DNA of 64,000 bases from positions 1,860,001-1,924,000 of the forward strand of contig JAQSEB010000031.1 of assembly GCA_030063045.1 (NCBI GenBank), read 5' to 3'. The DNA comes from Pratylenchus scribneri. Taxonomy: Eukaryota > Nematoda > Chromadorea > Rhabditida > Pratylenchidae. The translations under genes and the position numbers were made by a program. Each line of letters begins with the position of its first letter. The first letter of the stretch is position 1. The notes under the pieces are model-generated. The model saw only the letters and a program-made list of their open reading frames with translations. It was not told the origin of the DNA and searched no databases. Below are positions 50,176-62,413 of this stretch, piece after piece.

Positions 50176-53100
50176 TCATTCATCTCCATTCCCATCTGTG
50201 AACATTTTGATGGCTCTCCTCAGCATTTCACCCTCCTCCCCAATCTTTTCGTCCCATTCCTCAAATATTTTCCATCCAAATTCGCCTCCATCCCCCAATT
50301 GTTGGTGAAGATGCCCAAATCCGCTCAAATCCACCGCCCAAAGCCGCCTCTCCGCCCAGGCATTGTCCGTTTCCATTGGCCAATTGAAGCCATCATTTTT
50401 GCCCATTTTTTCCTCCACCTTTTCTGTGCACACCAAACCAACGGGGCCATCCCTTGAATGAGCAAAAATTGATAATGGAATTGGTGTTTTGTATTTGTTG
50501 GCAATTAAAATTAAAATTCTATTATTATAAGTGATTAAAATGGCATCTATCAACTCATCCAATCATTTTCATCAAATTTGACATAATATGTTATGAGCCA
50601 CTAATTTTATTTTGATGACCAATTTCCCATATACAAATATATCTTTGTTAATTTGATTTTCGACCTTTGTCCCTCGGCCAATCCTGTTTTAGTGCTCAAT
50701 GCATGGATTTCTGGATCGGCCAATCCCAATTGGAGCAAAAGTTGGGCGAGGAATTCATCCACAATTGGACGACCGCCTTCGCCACCTGCTGAGGCCAAAT
50801 GAGCCCAACGAGAAGGCAATTTGGCTGATGGCAATTGGACGATCACCTTTGGGATGGGGGAGAATTGAATTGCATTTACTGTAAAGGAAAATAGCTTAAT
50901 TTAAATGCCGATAAGATGCGAATGTAATTGATTAGACCTAGCATTACAAAAATCAAATGCAAGCTCATCCCATTTTATTGATCATTAAACATCACTTATA
51001 ATAATGAGGCATGGGATTTGTTGGTTAATTTTGATTTTGAATTGGGGAAAGAACAAAGAATCCAATTTCCCTGTTGCCAACCTGAATTTGGCCCCCTCTA
51101 TTTTGCTGTCTAAAAATGGCATAAATGTGCATTCGATTTGGGCCAAATCGGGCAAAATCACCGCGCCCAGCCAGCCCAGTCCTTCCAGAAGGGTTCAATG
51201 GCAATCCATTCCCATTCAGCAAAAGGATGAATTGTTCTCGTCGTTTTCCTTTCTCCTCTTCCATTAACATCGTTTCCCTCAACAATTCGGCTAATTTCCT
51301 TTGTCGCCAATGTTTTCCCAGTTCCAAAATGTTTTGGCTCGATGCATCGTCCACCGCCTGCTTTTGAAGGTCAATTGGGAATTGGTCAGCCTCCTTTGAA
51401 TGGAAATTTGGCCGATAATTTGGCAGCAAATGCAACCAATTTCGATGATTTGGGTTCATCTGTGATTGGGTAACAAGAGGATTCAATTTATTCAAATTGA
51501 GTCAAATTGAGATGCTTAAATAAAAGGAAATATTATTGTCTAATAATAAATTTAAAGCACATTCCCACAACTCGTCATTCCAAAATCTTTTATACCTTCA
51601 GCCTCATTGTTGTTAATCCATTCTTTGTGTAATCGCCATCCTCTTCCTTCCCTTCTTTTGTGGCCTCTTCCAAACTTGGCATTGGCACACATTGGCCCCT
51701 CATTGTGTTGAATCCAATTAAAAGGGTGGCCCTATCCCCTTCGGCACTTTTTCCCATTTCTGCCAATTTTCCTGTTGTCGTTGTTTCTGATTTCCCCGCC
51801 TCCCTTTTCCAAAGATCAATGGCCAATCGACGCCAATAACCCGCAAGGGGACGGCCTCGGGCACAAAGGACCTTCAAAATAATACCAAAATTGGATTAAC
51901 GAAATGTTTTGAGAGGGATTTTTTGGTCCCAGCTGACCGATGGATTTTTGTAAACATTTGAGAATTTGGTGTGTGACCCAATTCCTTCTGCATCCGGATG
52001 ATCGGCTCCAACAATTCCAGCCAAAAGTGGACAAAAACTTTTGGCACCACCACTGGATTTGGCCCTAGTGGGGAAAATGCAGGAAAGGCCGCCGCCTCCA
52101 AATCGGCAAAATGCCAACAGCAAAAGGAATAAAGGAGTCAAAGGAGGTGGAAGGCAGGGACGAACACTTAAATTGAAATTGGATTTGGAATAATTGGACA
52201 ATTTCCCTCTTCATGTTTTTGTCAAAAAGGAATGAATGAAAATATAATTGGATAATTCTATAAAATTATCAATGCCAACATTGCCTAAAGGCCTTTCCTA
52301 TTCGTCCTACTGTACCCCCACTTTTGCCCATTCACCCGTCATCATATCAATCAAATATTGCTGCAATCTGCCTTTTAAAATAATTTTTCACTCGGAAGGA
52401 TTGTGATTGTAAATGTGTTTCACTTAGATTGTAATAGTAAATGTGTTTCACTTAAATTGTAATTGTAAATGTGTTTCACTTAGATTGTAATTGTAAATGT
52501 GTTTCACTTAGAATGTAATTGTAAATGTGTTTCATTTAGATTGTAATTGTGTTTTACTTATTAGTGCAATTGTAATTGTGTTTCATTTAGTGCAATTGTG
52601 TTTCATTTAGTGCAATTGTAATTGTGTTTTACTTAGTGCAATTGTAATTGTGTTTTACTTAGTGCAATTGTAATTGTGTTTCATTTAGTGCAATTGTAAT
52701 TGTGTTTCACTTAGTGCAATTGTAATTGTGTTTCATTTAGTGCAATTGTGTTTCATTTAGTGCAATTGTAATTGTGTTTCACTCAGTGCAATTGTAATTG
52801 TGTTTTACTTAGTGCAATTGTAATTGTGTTTCATTTAGTGCAATTGTAATTGTGTTTCACTTAGTGCAATTGTAATTGTGTTTCATTTAGTGCAATTGTA
52901 ATTGTGTTTTACTTAGTGCAATTGTAATTGTGTTTCATTTAGTGCAATTGTAATTGTGTTTTATTAGTGCAATTTTAAATGTGTTTCACTTAGATTGTAA
53001 TTGTCTTTCACTCCGGAAATTTCTGTCAATGCCAATAATGCCCTTTCCTATTCGTCCTACTGTACCGACACTTTTTGCCCAATCACCTCGTTTCCCTATC

Positions 53101-56100
53101 AATCAAATATTGCCTCAATCTACCTTTTTAACCCAGCCCTTTCCCTCCTATTCGTATTCCGCTCTTCACTTTATTATCACATTTTCCCGCACAATTGATA
53201 AATAATAATTTAAATAATTATCTAAAATTTCCGGTGAAGGCCGGGTGCCCTAAACCCCTAGATTAGAACTAATAAAAAAATATTTGGAAAATGAACTCTC
53301 AATAATATCATGGATTGCTATTTTACATATCATTCATTTATTCCATAACTCTTCATTCACCTGAACCCCGTGGCCAATTCATAAAGTTGAAATCGCCAAA
53401 TTTGATCCGCCTCTTCTTCAACCCGTTTTGCTGTTCGCGCAAAAAGGGCAAACAAAATTGGCCATGAGAGAAGTTTGAGAAGGAAAAAATAGTGAAAAAC
53501 TGTGAATGAGGCGAACAAATGTTGGGTGGGGCATCGGGGATCGGCATAGCCGCCAATGGCCTGGCAAAATGGACGCTTTTCAGGCAATAATTGGCGATGG
53601 CATTCACCGGATTGGCGCAAAATTGCTTAACAAATATTCGACTATATTTTCCCATTCCCTCCCCTCATTTGACTTACCTAAATCGGTGGTGAATAATTGT
53701 TGGAATGTCCACCCAAATGTTTCGCCCATTACCCCAGGGCTAGCACTCAAATCGGGAAAGAGAGCCGCCTTGATGGCCAATGCAGAGCCGAATAATAAAA
53801 GAATAATGAGCAAAAGGAAATTGGCCTGAAAAAAACATTGAAATATTAAGAAAAATTAATTATTTAAGGATTCAAAATAATTACCAAGTCTCGGGTGATC
53901 ATTAGCCGAATTCGAACCAACATTGGGCCAAGAACATTGGAAAGTGGCACAAATAGGAAAATTGTTTTGTGGCCTTCATAGAGGAGGAAAAAGGCCCAAC
54001 TGGCGCGAATTTCATAGGCTGAAGGCCATCCAAGCCAACCGGATGAGGCGGAAATTCGCATGGCCAAAAGAGAGGTCAAGGAAAAACCGCAAATAACCAA
54101 ATCGAATATTGCCCAAGAATGCTGGCGCCAATTGCCAAATTGGGCACGACAAACGAGCACCTTAATAAGGGGAGAATATTTCTGTGCATTTTGAATTCAT
54201 TTGGGTTTACCCAAATGGAATCAATCATCCAGCAAAGTGCCCAAAGCCAAAGGCATTGTTCACGCCATCCGGAAAGGAAGCAACCTGGCTGGGCAATGGC
54301 CCATCCAAAAGTGAACAAATAGAGGAGACGAAATGTTAGCCAAAGCCAATATTTGGCAATTGGAGTTGAATAGAAAAGGGCCAAAAGGGAAAGGCAGGAA
54401 ATGATCCAATCAAAATAGCCGCCACTTCCACTTCGATTCTGGCCAATTCCACCTTCCAGTCCCAACTTGGCTCCCATTTGGGGGCCACCGAGCAGACGGC
54501 TGCTGCTGGTACGGCTTCGTCTGAAATGGGGGCATATTTTGATCAACAATATCCAACCAATATCCATTCAGACACCTTCGATTCAGGCTGCCTCCCCCTC
54601 CACTGGCCCCATCGAAGAACATCAATGAACGGCGATCGGGACTTTGACGTCTGCTTGCCGCCCTTTGCTGGTTCAAAAGTAGGGCATCGGCTTCTTCACG
54701 CCTTCGCCTCGCCTCCATCTCCAATGCCCGTTGATGATTGTCTCCGCGCATTTGTGAGGCAGATGGCAGGAATGAATCAGTCAATGTGCTGTCATCATTT
54801 GTGCTGATTGCCTACAAAATAAATAAATTTTTGAAGCCTTGGGTGGATTGTGGAATGTCAATCCTAGAGGATATGGGGATTACGCAAATGCACCCTCTTC
54901 CTTCAATCAATTGGGACCGAGGATTCAGGGAATAATTTCATATAAAAAAAGGGGAAAAGAGGAGAGGGAAAATGTTCCCTCAGGGCATGAATAACAATAT
55001 TCCTTTGTTGATTTATTACTGTAATGGAAGAGTGCTCCCCAGAATATTTTGTGTCCAATGAAAGATGGCAATGAGCTTATCTTCCAGGCATAATCAATGG
55101 TTATTGCCCACCGAATAATGAATAGACCTGTTGCATTGGATCGGCATCGAATTGGCCAATTTCCATTTGTCTGCCGCCTCCTCCATTTGCCGACAATAAT
55201 TCGCCCCCTCCACTGTAAATTGTCCCCGAATTACGCCTCAAATGTTGATTTTGATTGTGTTCATCCCTTCCTGATCGAATTCCACCAAAAGGGCCACTTC
55301 GAAGTGAATTTGTTGAGGATGAACGAACTTTGCTCATTTGCCTTCCTTCTTCCAAAAAAGCCACTGTCGGACTCGATGCTCTTTGTTCCTCTTGATTTGG
55401 CCCCAAAAATGATTGAAAATTGCCTTTTGGCCGAATCCAAATGCCAATTGGAAGGACAAAAATGGCAGACAACAAAATCTTGAGCCAATTTGGGAAGAGC
55501 CGAAAAAATGAACGAATTTGGATGTGGCCATAGAGGAGACGAAGGACCCAACGTTGACAACATTCATGGGCAATGAATTCACGGGAATTAGTCTAAATAT
55601 AAAAATGTGAATTGTTAAATTGCTTAACAAAAAAGGATTCATTTCATCTCTAATGATATTAATAATGGATTAAATAATAATATACTTATATTAATACTCG
55701 ATTAATATTTGATATAAAAATCATCAATTGGGGCCAATATTTTCATAAATTTTGACTGCCATATTCCATTATTATATGAATGTACCTGATAAGCCAATTG
55801 AGTGAGGGTCAAATGGCGAAATGCGGGCAATGGTCGGCAAAGGGCATTGTAGGCTTTTGTCTGGTCCTGGCCATTTGCCCTCTCCAATAATTGGAGGGCA
55901 AAATGGGAAAGTTGATTGGCCAATCGAAGGAGGGAATGTTCATAGAAAAACCAGGGTCGACTTTGATGGGCCAAGGCACGGGCACATTTGGCCAAAGTAA
56001 GGCAGAGGGGAAGGGGCTCAGGGGAATAGGCACAGAAAAGGCGAACAAATTGAGGGCGATGGAGGAGAAGAGACCAAACGGCCAAAAGGCGGATGCAACG

Positions 56101-58604
56101 ATCGGCGGGGGAGGAGGATGGAGAGGGGTCAACAGAAATTGGTGGGTGGAATAATTCAACGGGAAAAAGGCAATTTGAAACACCTCCGCACAAATTGACC
56201 TGGGGGAAATGGACATTTTGGGATATATTTTGGGCGGGAATGGACGGACCATGAGTTGATTGAACCGATTGGCCATTGGCTGATCAATTTGATTGAATTG
56301 ATTGGGGCGAAGGTTGAGTAAATGGCCCAAAATGATTGTTTGAAAGAAATACTATAAAGTGGAAAAGCAAGAAAAGGTTAACGCGAAAATGTGCCATTTT
56401 CTATGGCCTTTTTTCTTTCTATTCACCTGATCTTCGGTCTTTTGTGCCCATCCAATTAAAAAATTGGAATTAATGAAGGATAAAGGCACATTTTGGTCCA
56501 TCAATGTGGCCAAAACATTCAATCCATTTTCGGAGGAGGAGGAAATTGCCGCCAGCAAAATTGAAGCGATTTGCTCTTCGCCCAATGTGCCCTCAAGGCG
56601 AATTGAATTCAATGTTTGGGTTGAGCCAATTTTGACGGCCAATTCCAGGGCACGGCCCAGGTTCATCGAATCCGATGCATTTCGGACGAGCAAATCCAGA
56701 GCCTGGCATCAAAATTAGTCGAAATAATTAATGAATTGGCCAAAAGGAGGAAAATAGGAATGGTGATTGAGAAAATATATTAAAAAGGTTTTGAACTACT
56801 TTTGAACTTATTTCCATCAAATTCAATTTATGCTAACATATTCGCCAATATGATCAATTTGTTGGGCGGAAATGAATGCAAGAAGGGAATGATCGGAGCT
56901 GGAAACAATCATCAACAATTGGAATATTCGAATTTTGGCATCTGCAAAAAAAAGGAAATTCGGGGAAAATGGCTTCATTTTGGGAGTTCCCAATATTCCC
57001 CAATGTTTTCGTCCATAAAGCCGACCTTCAATTCCTCTCTTTGAATAATTTCCTTCCGTGGCTGTGGCCACCATTCTCAGCTGCCCATCCAGCCATTGGT
57101 CGAATACGGAATGGTCGAATCCAGAACTTTGGTAAAGGGAAAATGCCGCCTTCAACACAACACAAAGTTCACTGATATCCTATTGAATAAACAGGGATTA
57201 TCAGGGATTAAAATGAATTGTCTATTTAATCAATTCCAATTTATTTATCCAAAATATTTCAATGCAAGATAATATTCGACACAGTAATCTGCCCATCCCT
57301 ACTGCCTTCCCCCTCCAATGGTCCACATATATAACAAAAAAAATAACTGAGAAATTAAACCAATATTAAAAATGGATTAGAATTTTGATGGAATCTTCAG
57401 CAGCAGTTTTCCGTTCTATATCCTCAATTTTACATATTAGATGTGACCAAATTTGAATTCACCTGAATCAAAAGTGCCGGCACCCCACATTGGACGTAGA
57501 CGACCAATTCAATGAGGGAATTTAGGGTGGCACCGGCGAAAATGACCAATGGAAGTGGTTGCCTTTCGATGGAGGGGGCGGAGGGAAGGAGAATAGCCGC
57601 AGGGGAGCCGGATGGACCCAAAGGGGTTTGGGCCTGGGATTGAGGCCCAAAATTGGCCGACACACGTTCCTCGGGAACGCCAATGAGAAGGGCTGGAAAA
57701 ATGGATGAAAATTATGGAATAGGAGGAATGCCGGGACCGGGAGGTGGATTGGCCAATTTGATGGCGGCACAGGCACGAAAAATGAGCATTTGTTGGGGAG
57801 AAGGCGAATTGCGGGCCCAAACCATGTAAAAAGTGTTTAGTCTGGCATCGGTCATTGTTGGTGGTGCCGAAAGAGATTGGGGCGAATTCAATGATGGAGG
57901 AGAGCCAATTTGATGTTGCTTCAGGGATGAAATGAAATAAATTGAATCAATAATTCAATTCATTCACTGACCACATCCGTGCAATTCACCACAATTTGGA
58001 GTGTTTCCTCCCTTCCATTTGAATCGGTGAGGAGGGTGGATCGCAAAGCGGTGGAAATTGCAACGGCCTACAAATTTGAATGGAATCAGAATTATAATAT
58101 GCAGTGAGGAATGAACTAATGGATCATTTTGTTCTCCGCTGCTCACTGCCCAGAGGGAACATCGACGAATCAATTGGCCTAATCCATGCACAAATCGCTC
58201 CGAATTCTACCAAAATTGAGATTAAAATGTGGGAGGGACATTTGGCTTAATGCAATAACAAATAATAAAAGGAGGTATTCCTGGCATTCACCTCAAAACT
58301 GAATGAATTCCCGGTGCCAACCAAAGATAATAACAATTCGGGAACACCTTGGTCCAATTCAGCGGCGGATGCAGCCAAACGACTGTGGGAAGTGTTCTTT
58401 CATTCATTCTCCTCCAAAATTGGCTTGCCTATAAATGTGTTTGACCGCTTGGGGAATTTGGGTGGCATTTGGCACAAAAACGGCAGGACAAAGTTGGATG
58501 CCGGTTTGGGTGGGGCTGCCCCATTCCGACTCGACATAAATGCGAACAGTGTCCGTGTAGAGGTTGTTCGAGAAGGAGGAGGGCATTCCACCCTCATCGT
58601 CCAT
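50176..58604 (-). CDS. TRPM2-type ion channel with C-terminal NUDT9-homology domain
   Basis: 22 exons give 1,667 residues. Boundaries: 58604-58429, 58382-58292, 58206-58117, 58067-57972, 57918-57738, 57692-57463, 57179-57026, 56941-56838, 56702-56427, 56351-56250, 56199-55786, 55592-55128, 54811-54576, 54520-54211, 54160-53885, 53825-53678, 53625-53361, 52166-51938, 51871-51596, 51459-51082, 50894-50665, 50452-50176. The N-terminal TRPM homology regions (PELLLSLVGTGNSF, PLPLVIFAGATLNSLIELVV) precede six or seven TM helices (53361-54520). The TRP helix ADQIWRFQLYEL is followed by RPCLPPPL, both as in TRPM2. The C-terminus matches NUDT9-H: LPLNPSGRTGLAGRGDF, RFGPN, RWAHLASAGG and METDNAWAERR. 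In TRPM2 this domain senses ADP-ribose; here its Nudix box is lost. Intron 1 uses a GC donor. The closest worm relative is probably CED-11 (inference). The start and the acceptor at 50894 are the least certain points. Confidence 0.92.
52271..52376. repeat. Direct repeat, left copy, flanking the minisatellite
   Basis: About 105 nt (AATGCCAACATTGCC... to ...CTGCCTTTTAA) that recurs in the same orientation at 53028-53131 with roughly 85-90% identity by eye. Both copies contain TTTCCTATTCGTCCTACTGT and TCAATCAAATATTGC. Confidence 0.85.
52398..53012. repeat. Minisatellite array in a TRPM intron
   Basis: About 615 nt of tandem units. The outer units are about 28 nt (ATTGTAATTGTAAATGTG then TTTCACTTAG). 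The inner ones are 26 nt (TGCAATTGTAATTGTG then TTTCAYTTAG), with some 20-nt deletion variants. It sits wholly in intron 17 (52167-53360). Confidence 0.93.
53028..53131. repeat. Direct repeat, right copy, flanking the minisatellite
   Basis: Partner of 52271-52376, same orientation. The short string TTTCACTC(C)GGAA also lies between each copy and the array. Confidence 0.85.
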
Positions 58605-59722
58605 TTTAATTAATTAAATGGCCAATTTAATCGAGGACAATTTGATTGAGAAAGAACCACTCAATTATGATGGGAAGAATAACTGCTGAGAGGAATTGGC
58701 CAATCGAATGGATGATTGAATACATTCGGCGGTCACCGCTGCTTTTTCAAATGTTTTTGCCCATCAATCTATATTAAACCACATTCTCCATTCATTTTGG
58801 GGTTTTCTTTTCGGGGAAGGATCAATTGTGAATGGTCGAATTGGTGTGATTAAAGGGGAAACCATTTTGGGGATAATTTGGATTGATCGAATTACTTTGG
58901 GGGAAATTGTAAAAAACAAATTATTGAATGGAAAACAATTCCTTTTGCTCGAAGGGAGAAAGAAAAGAGAGACCAAGCCAAGCGCGCAATTATATGCAAA
59001 TATGAAGGTTCTCTCCGTTGTTCATTCATCGGAAAGAAATTGAAAGGTCTAGGATATGAAGCATTTTTAAGAGAATTTGTAAAGAAAAACATAATTATTA
59101 TTTATACAATTTCACAAAACAATTTGCTTCCATTATAAAAAGTTTGCTTTTAAAACAAATTATTCCAATAATAAACCTTGAGGGAATTTTTATTCTGTAT
59201 GAGAGAAAAAAAGGGGCATTCGTCTAAATTTAAATATTCAATATTATAAATTAATGGCATTATGACTTTATTTGGAATAAAATGTCCAAAATGTTTTTTT
59301 CTTTTTATTCTCCAATTTTATCATAATCTTTTCTCCACTACCAACAAAGCACAAAGACGAAGCAAAAAAACTTGCAAAATGCAAACCGAAACCAATCAAC
59401 GAAAACCAAACCTCAAATCATACACAATCCTGGAATCCATCAACAAGCAAGTAGCAATCTCATCATTTAACTTTCCATTTTGCATCTATTTAATTTGGAA
59501 ACATTTAGAAAACAAATAAAATAAATTTAACTTGCTTTTGGGGAAATAGAGCTAGATGCTAGAGCTTATTAGCTTTTAAAACTTAGCTATTAATATTTAA
59601 TTCATTCATAACATAATCCTTTCAATCAAAATAATAAATGATATTCTTTTGATTTATTGCCTTATTTTAGATTGTTTGTTTCTAATTAATTTATTGAAAT
59701 TGAGAAGAACTTCAACCAACAT
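58605..59722. promoter_or_regulatory. Divergent region (TRPM / YME1L)
   Basis: 1.1 kb between outward-facing genes. A short self-complementary cluster (AGCTAGATGCTAGAGCT and nearby TTAGCT repeats, 59550-59590) is present. The frame at 59262-59519 lacks any supporting feature. No TATA box was identified. Confidence 0.45.
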
Positions 59723-62140
59723 ATGTTAAGAATGCTCTCACGATTGGCCATTCCACCCCAAAATATCCAACAAATTTGTGCATTTCACAATTCACGCTCT
59801 GGCGGGTTTCGAAGAGCTGGGGCTACCGGAACATCAGCGCCAACATCAACTCCTCCGACATGGAAGAATATATTTCAATTTGGAGGAAACAAGGTTTGTG
59901 CAAATAATTGATAATTAGTTCCAAAAAATTCACAATTTTTAGTCAGCAAAAATTGACACTTACGAGGATTACAAAGCAGAAATGGACAAATTGAATGAGG
60001 AAGCAAAACGAGCTTACAATGTTAGACAAAATTTATTTTTATTATCCATGAAATATTTTAGGCCGGGTTCATACGGGCAGTTTACGCAAGTGGATTTGAG
60101 TCAAAAAAGGATGAATTTTCCGCACAACGTGCGGCCGGTAGATTTGCACGCAAAGTTGCCATCTTCACAATATTTTCCTCATTTGTAGTTATTTATCTCG
60201 GTGAGTCGCTCTTATAAAATTTATTCATTTTATTCCTTTCCTTTTTCATGAACAGTTACCAAAATGAAAAAGGGTGGTGTGCTCGTCAATTTCGGCGGTT
60301 TTTCCTTTACAATTGAGAATGAAGTGAATGTCACATTTGATGATGTCCGCGGAATTGATGAGGCCAAATTGGAATTGCAAGAAGTTGTGGATTATTTGCG
60401 CAATCCTGACAAATACACACATTTGGGCGCCCGGCTGCCAAAGGGAGTTCTGTTGGTTGGACCACCGGGCACAGGCAAAACATTGTTGGCCAGGGCAATC
60501 GCCGGCGAAGCAAGTGTTCCATTTTTCCATACTTCCGGTTCCGAATTCGACGAAATTCTTGTTGGCCAGGGGGCAAGACGAGTGCGTGAATTATTCAGTA
60601 AGTTCATTTCCTATCAATCCATTTAAAAAATATTTTTCAGAAAAGGCTAAAGCCCATGCTCCATGTGTGATTTTCATCGATGAAATCGACTCAGTCGGTG
60701 CCAAGCGTACATCCAGTTCCATGCATCCGTATGCCAATCAAACCATCAATCAATTATTGTCGGAAATGGATGGATTTGTGCAAAATGAGGGAGTCATCGT
60801 GATTGGGGCCACCAACAAACAAGAACATCTCGACTCGGCTCTCCTCCGCCCCGGCCGATTCGATGTCCAAGTTCATGTTCCAATCCCAGATTTGGCCGGC
60901 AGACGCGACATTTTCCAGTGGGTTTTTCATTCAAATCATTCACTCAACAATTCCACATTTTAGACTCTATTTGGACAAAATAGTCAAAGATGAACATTGC
61001 GATCCAATCAAATTGGCCAAGGGCACCTACGGATTCACTGGGGCCGGAATCGAGAATATGGTCAATCAGGCGGCATTGAAAGCAGCCAGCGAAGGACTGA
61101 AGAAAGTGACAATGAAACAATTGGATGAGGCACGCGATCGAATTATGATGGGACCGCCAAGACTGACGGGAAGACATCCGGACGAAGAGGCAAATCGAAA
61201 TACAGGTTTTGTGTTTGTTAAAGTAGTGGGAATATGTAATTTAGAATGAATGGGGGAATAGGAATTGTAAATATGTTTCATAAAAGATTAGTCAATAAAA
61301 TATTTAATTTTGAATTTAATTTAGCCTATCATGAAGCCGGTCATGCAATTGTTGCAATGTTCACAAAGAATGCGCATCCTCTCCATAAAGTGACCATCAT
61401 TCCCCGCGGCGGTTCACTTGGACACGTAAAAATATTTTCATTTAATTTTTAATTATATCTTCTGCATTTTAGACCTCCCAATTACCGGAAAAGGATCTAC
61501 TTCAGCAGACGAAAGCACAAATGTTGGCGGCCATGGACGTTAGCATGGGAGGTCGAGTGGCCGAAGAGTTGATATTTGGCGAGGAAAACATCACAACGGG
61601 AGCAAGCGACGACTTAAAAAAAGCAACGGCGCTGGCCGAAAGTATGGTCAAAATGTTTGGGATGAGCGGTCGAGTTGGGCTCAGGTTTATATTTTTTTGA
61701 AATATTCTCAAAATATTTTTGTCTAAGGGACTTCACATCGCCGGTACGGGATCAGGAATTGGGCGCATTTGGCCGTGGACCGCACACCAGCAACGAAATT
61801 GATGAGGAAATTAAACGAGTTTTGGCGGAATCCTATGAACGGGCCAAACAATTGTTGATTAACCATAAGGTTAGTGGAGGGAATTGGACCATTATTGAAT
61901 AATGTAAATTTAATATTTTAGGATGAACATCGAAATTTGGCCGAAGCCCTGCTCGAATATGAAACATTGAATAAGCAGGAGGTGGAAAGAGTGATCAAAG
62001 GGGAAAAATTGAAGAAAATTGGAACAACGGCGACCGCAATGGCATTGAAGGGAGAAGGACCAAATTCGGGAAAGAAGAGGAAACAACCATTGCCGGTTGC
62101 ATTTTTGCCGGACAGAACAACGAACTCACCGACTTTGTGA
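59723..62140 (+). CDS. ymel-1: YME1L-type mitochondrial i-AAA protease
   Basis: ATP-dependent zinc metalloprotease of the mitochondrial inner membrane, facing the intermembrane space; removes misfolded proteins and processes OPA1-type GTPases in animals. Ten exons (59723-59893, 59943-60020, 60062-60200, 60256-60597, 60641-60917, 60964-61205, 61325-61425, 61473-61684, 61728-61869, 61922-62140) give 640 residues. The N-terminus is Arg/Ser-rich (targeting peptide), then one TM helix ([13 protein letters not shown]). The AAA module has Walker A GPPGTGKT, Walker [12 protein letters not shown], second region of homology [19 protein letters not shown] and pore loop FDEILVG. Zinc site HEAGH is intact. 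The arginine finger is present and the C-terminal helix is basic. Shorter N-terminus than human YME1L. Confidence 0.96.
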
Positions 62141-62413
62141 ATGAAAGAAACAATATTGAATTGAGGGTTGATGTCCGAAAAACAAACAAATAAATATTTG
62201 TATCTGATTTTTTGGATGCATTGGAAAAAAATAAAATATTTTTTTATGATATTCTTCTTTTTGTGATTCTAATTAATTTAATAAAGTGTTTTTTTTTTGA
62301 TCCCCTAGAACTTTGCAAAATCATTTGCAAAGAAAATACAATAAATTGGTAGAATAATTTCATAAATTTATTCAAATAAAATTTAAAAATTATAAAATGG
62401 TGAATAAAAAAAA

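Noticed and set aside
52398..53012. CRISPR-like array
   Set aside because: Units are contiguous with no unique spacers, in a eukaryotic intron; it is a minisatellite.
59262..59519. 85-codon open frame between TRPM and YME1L
   Set aside because: No upstream or downstream splice partner, A+T-driven composition, no recognisable motif.
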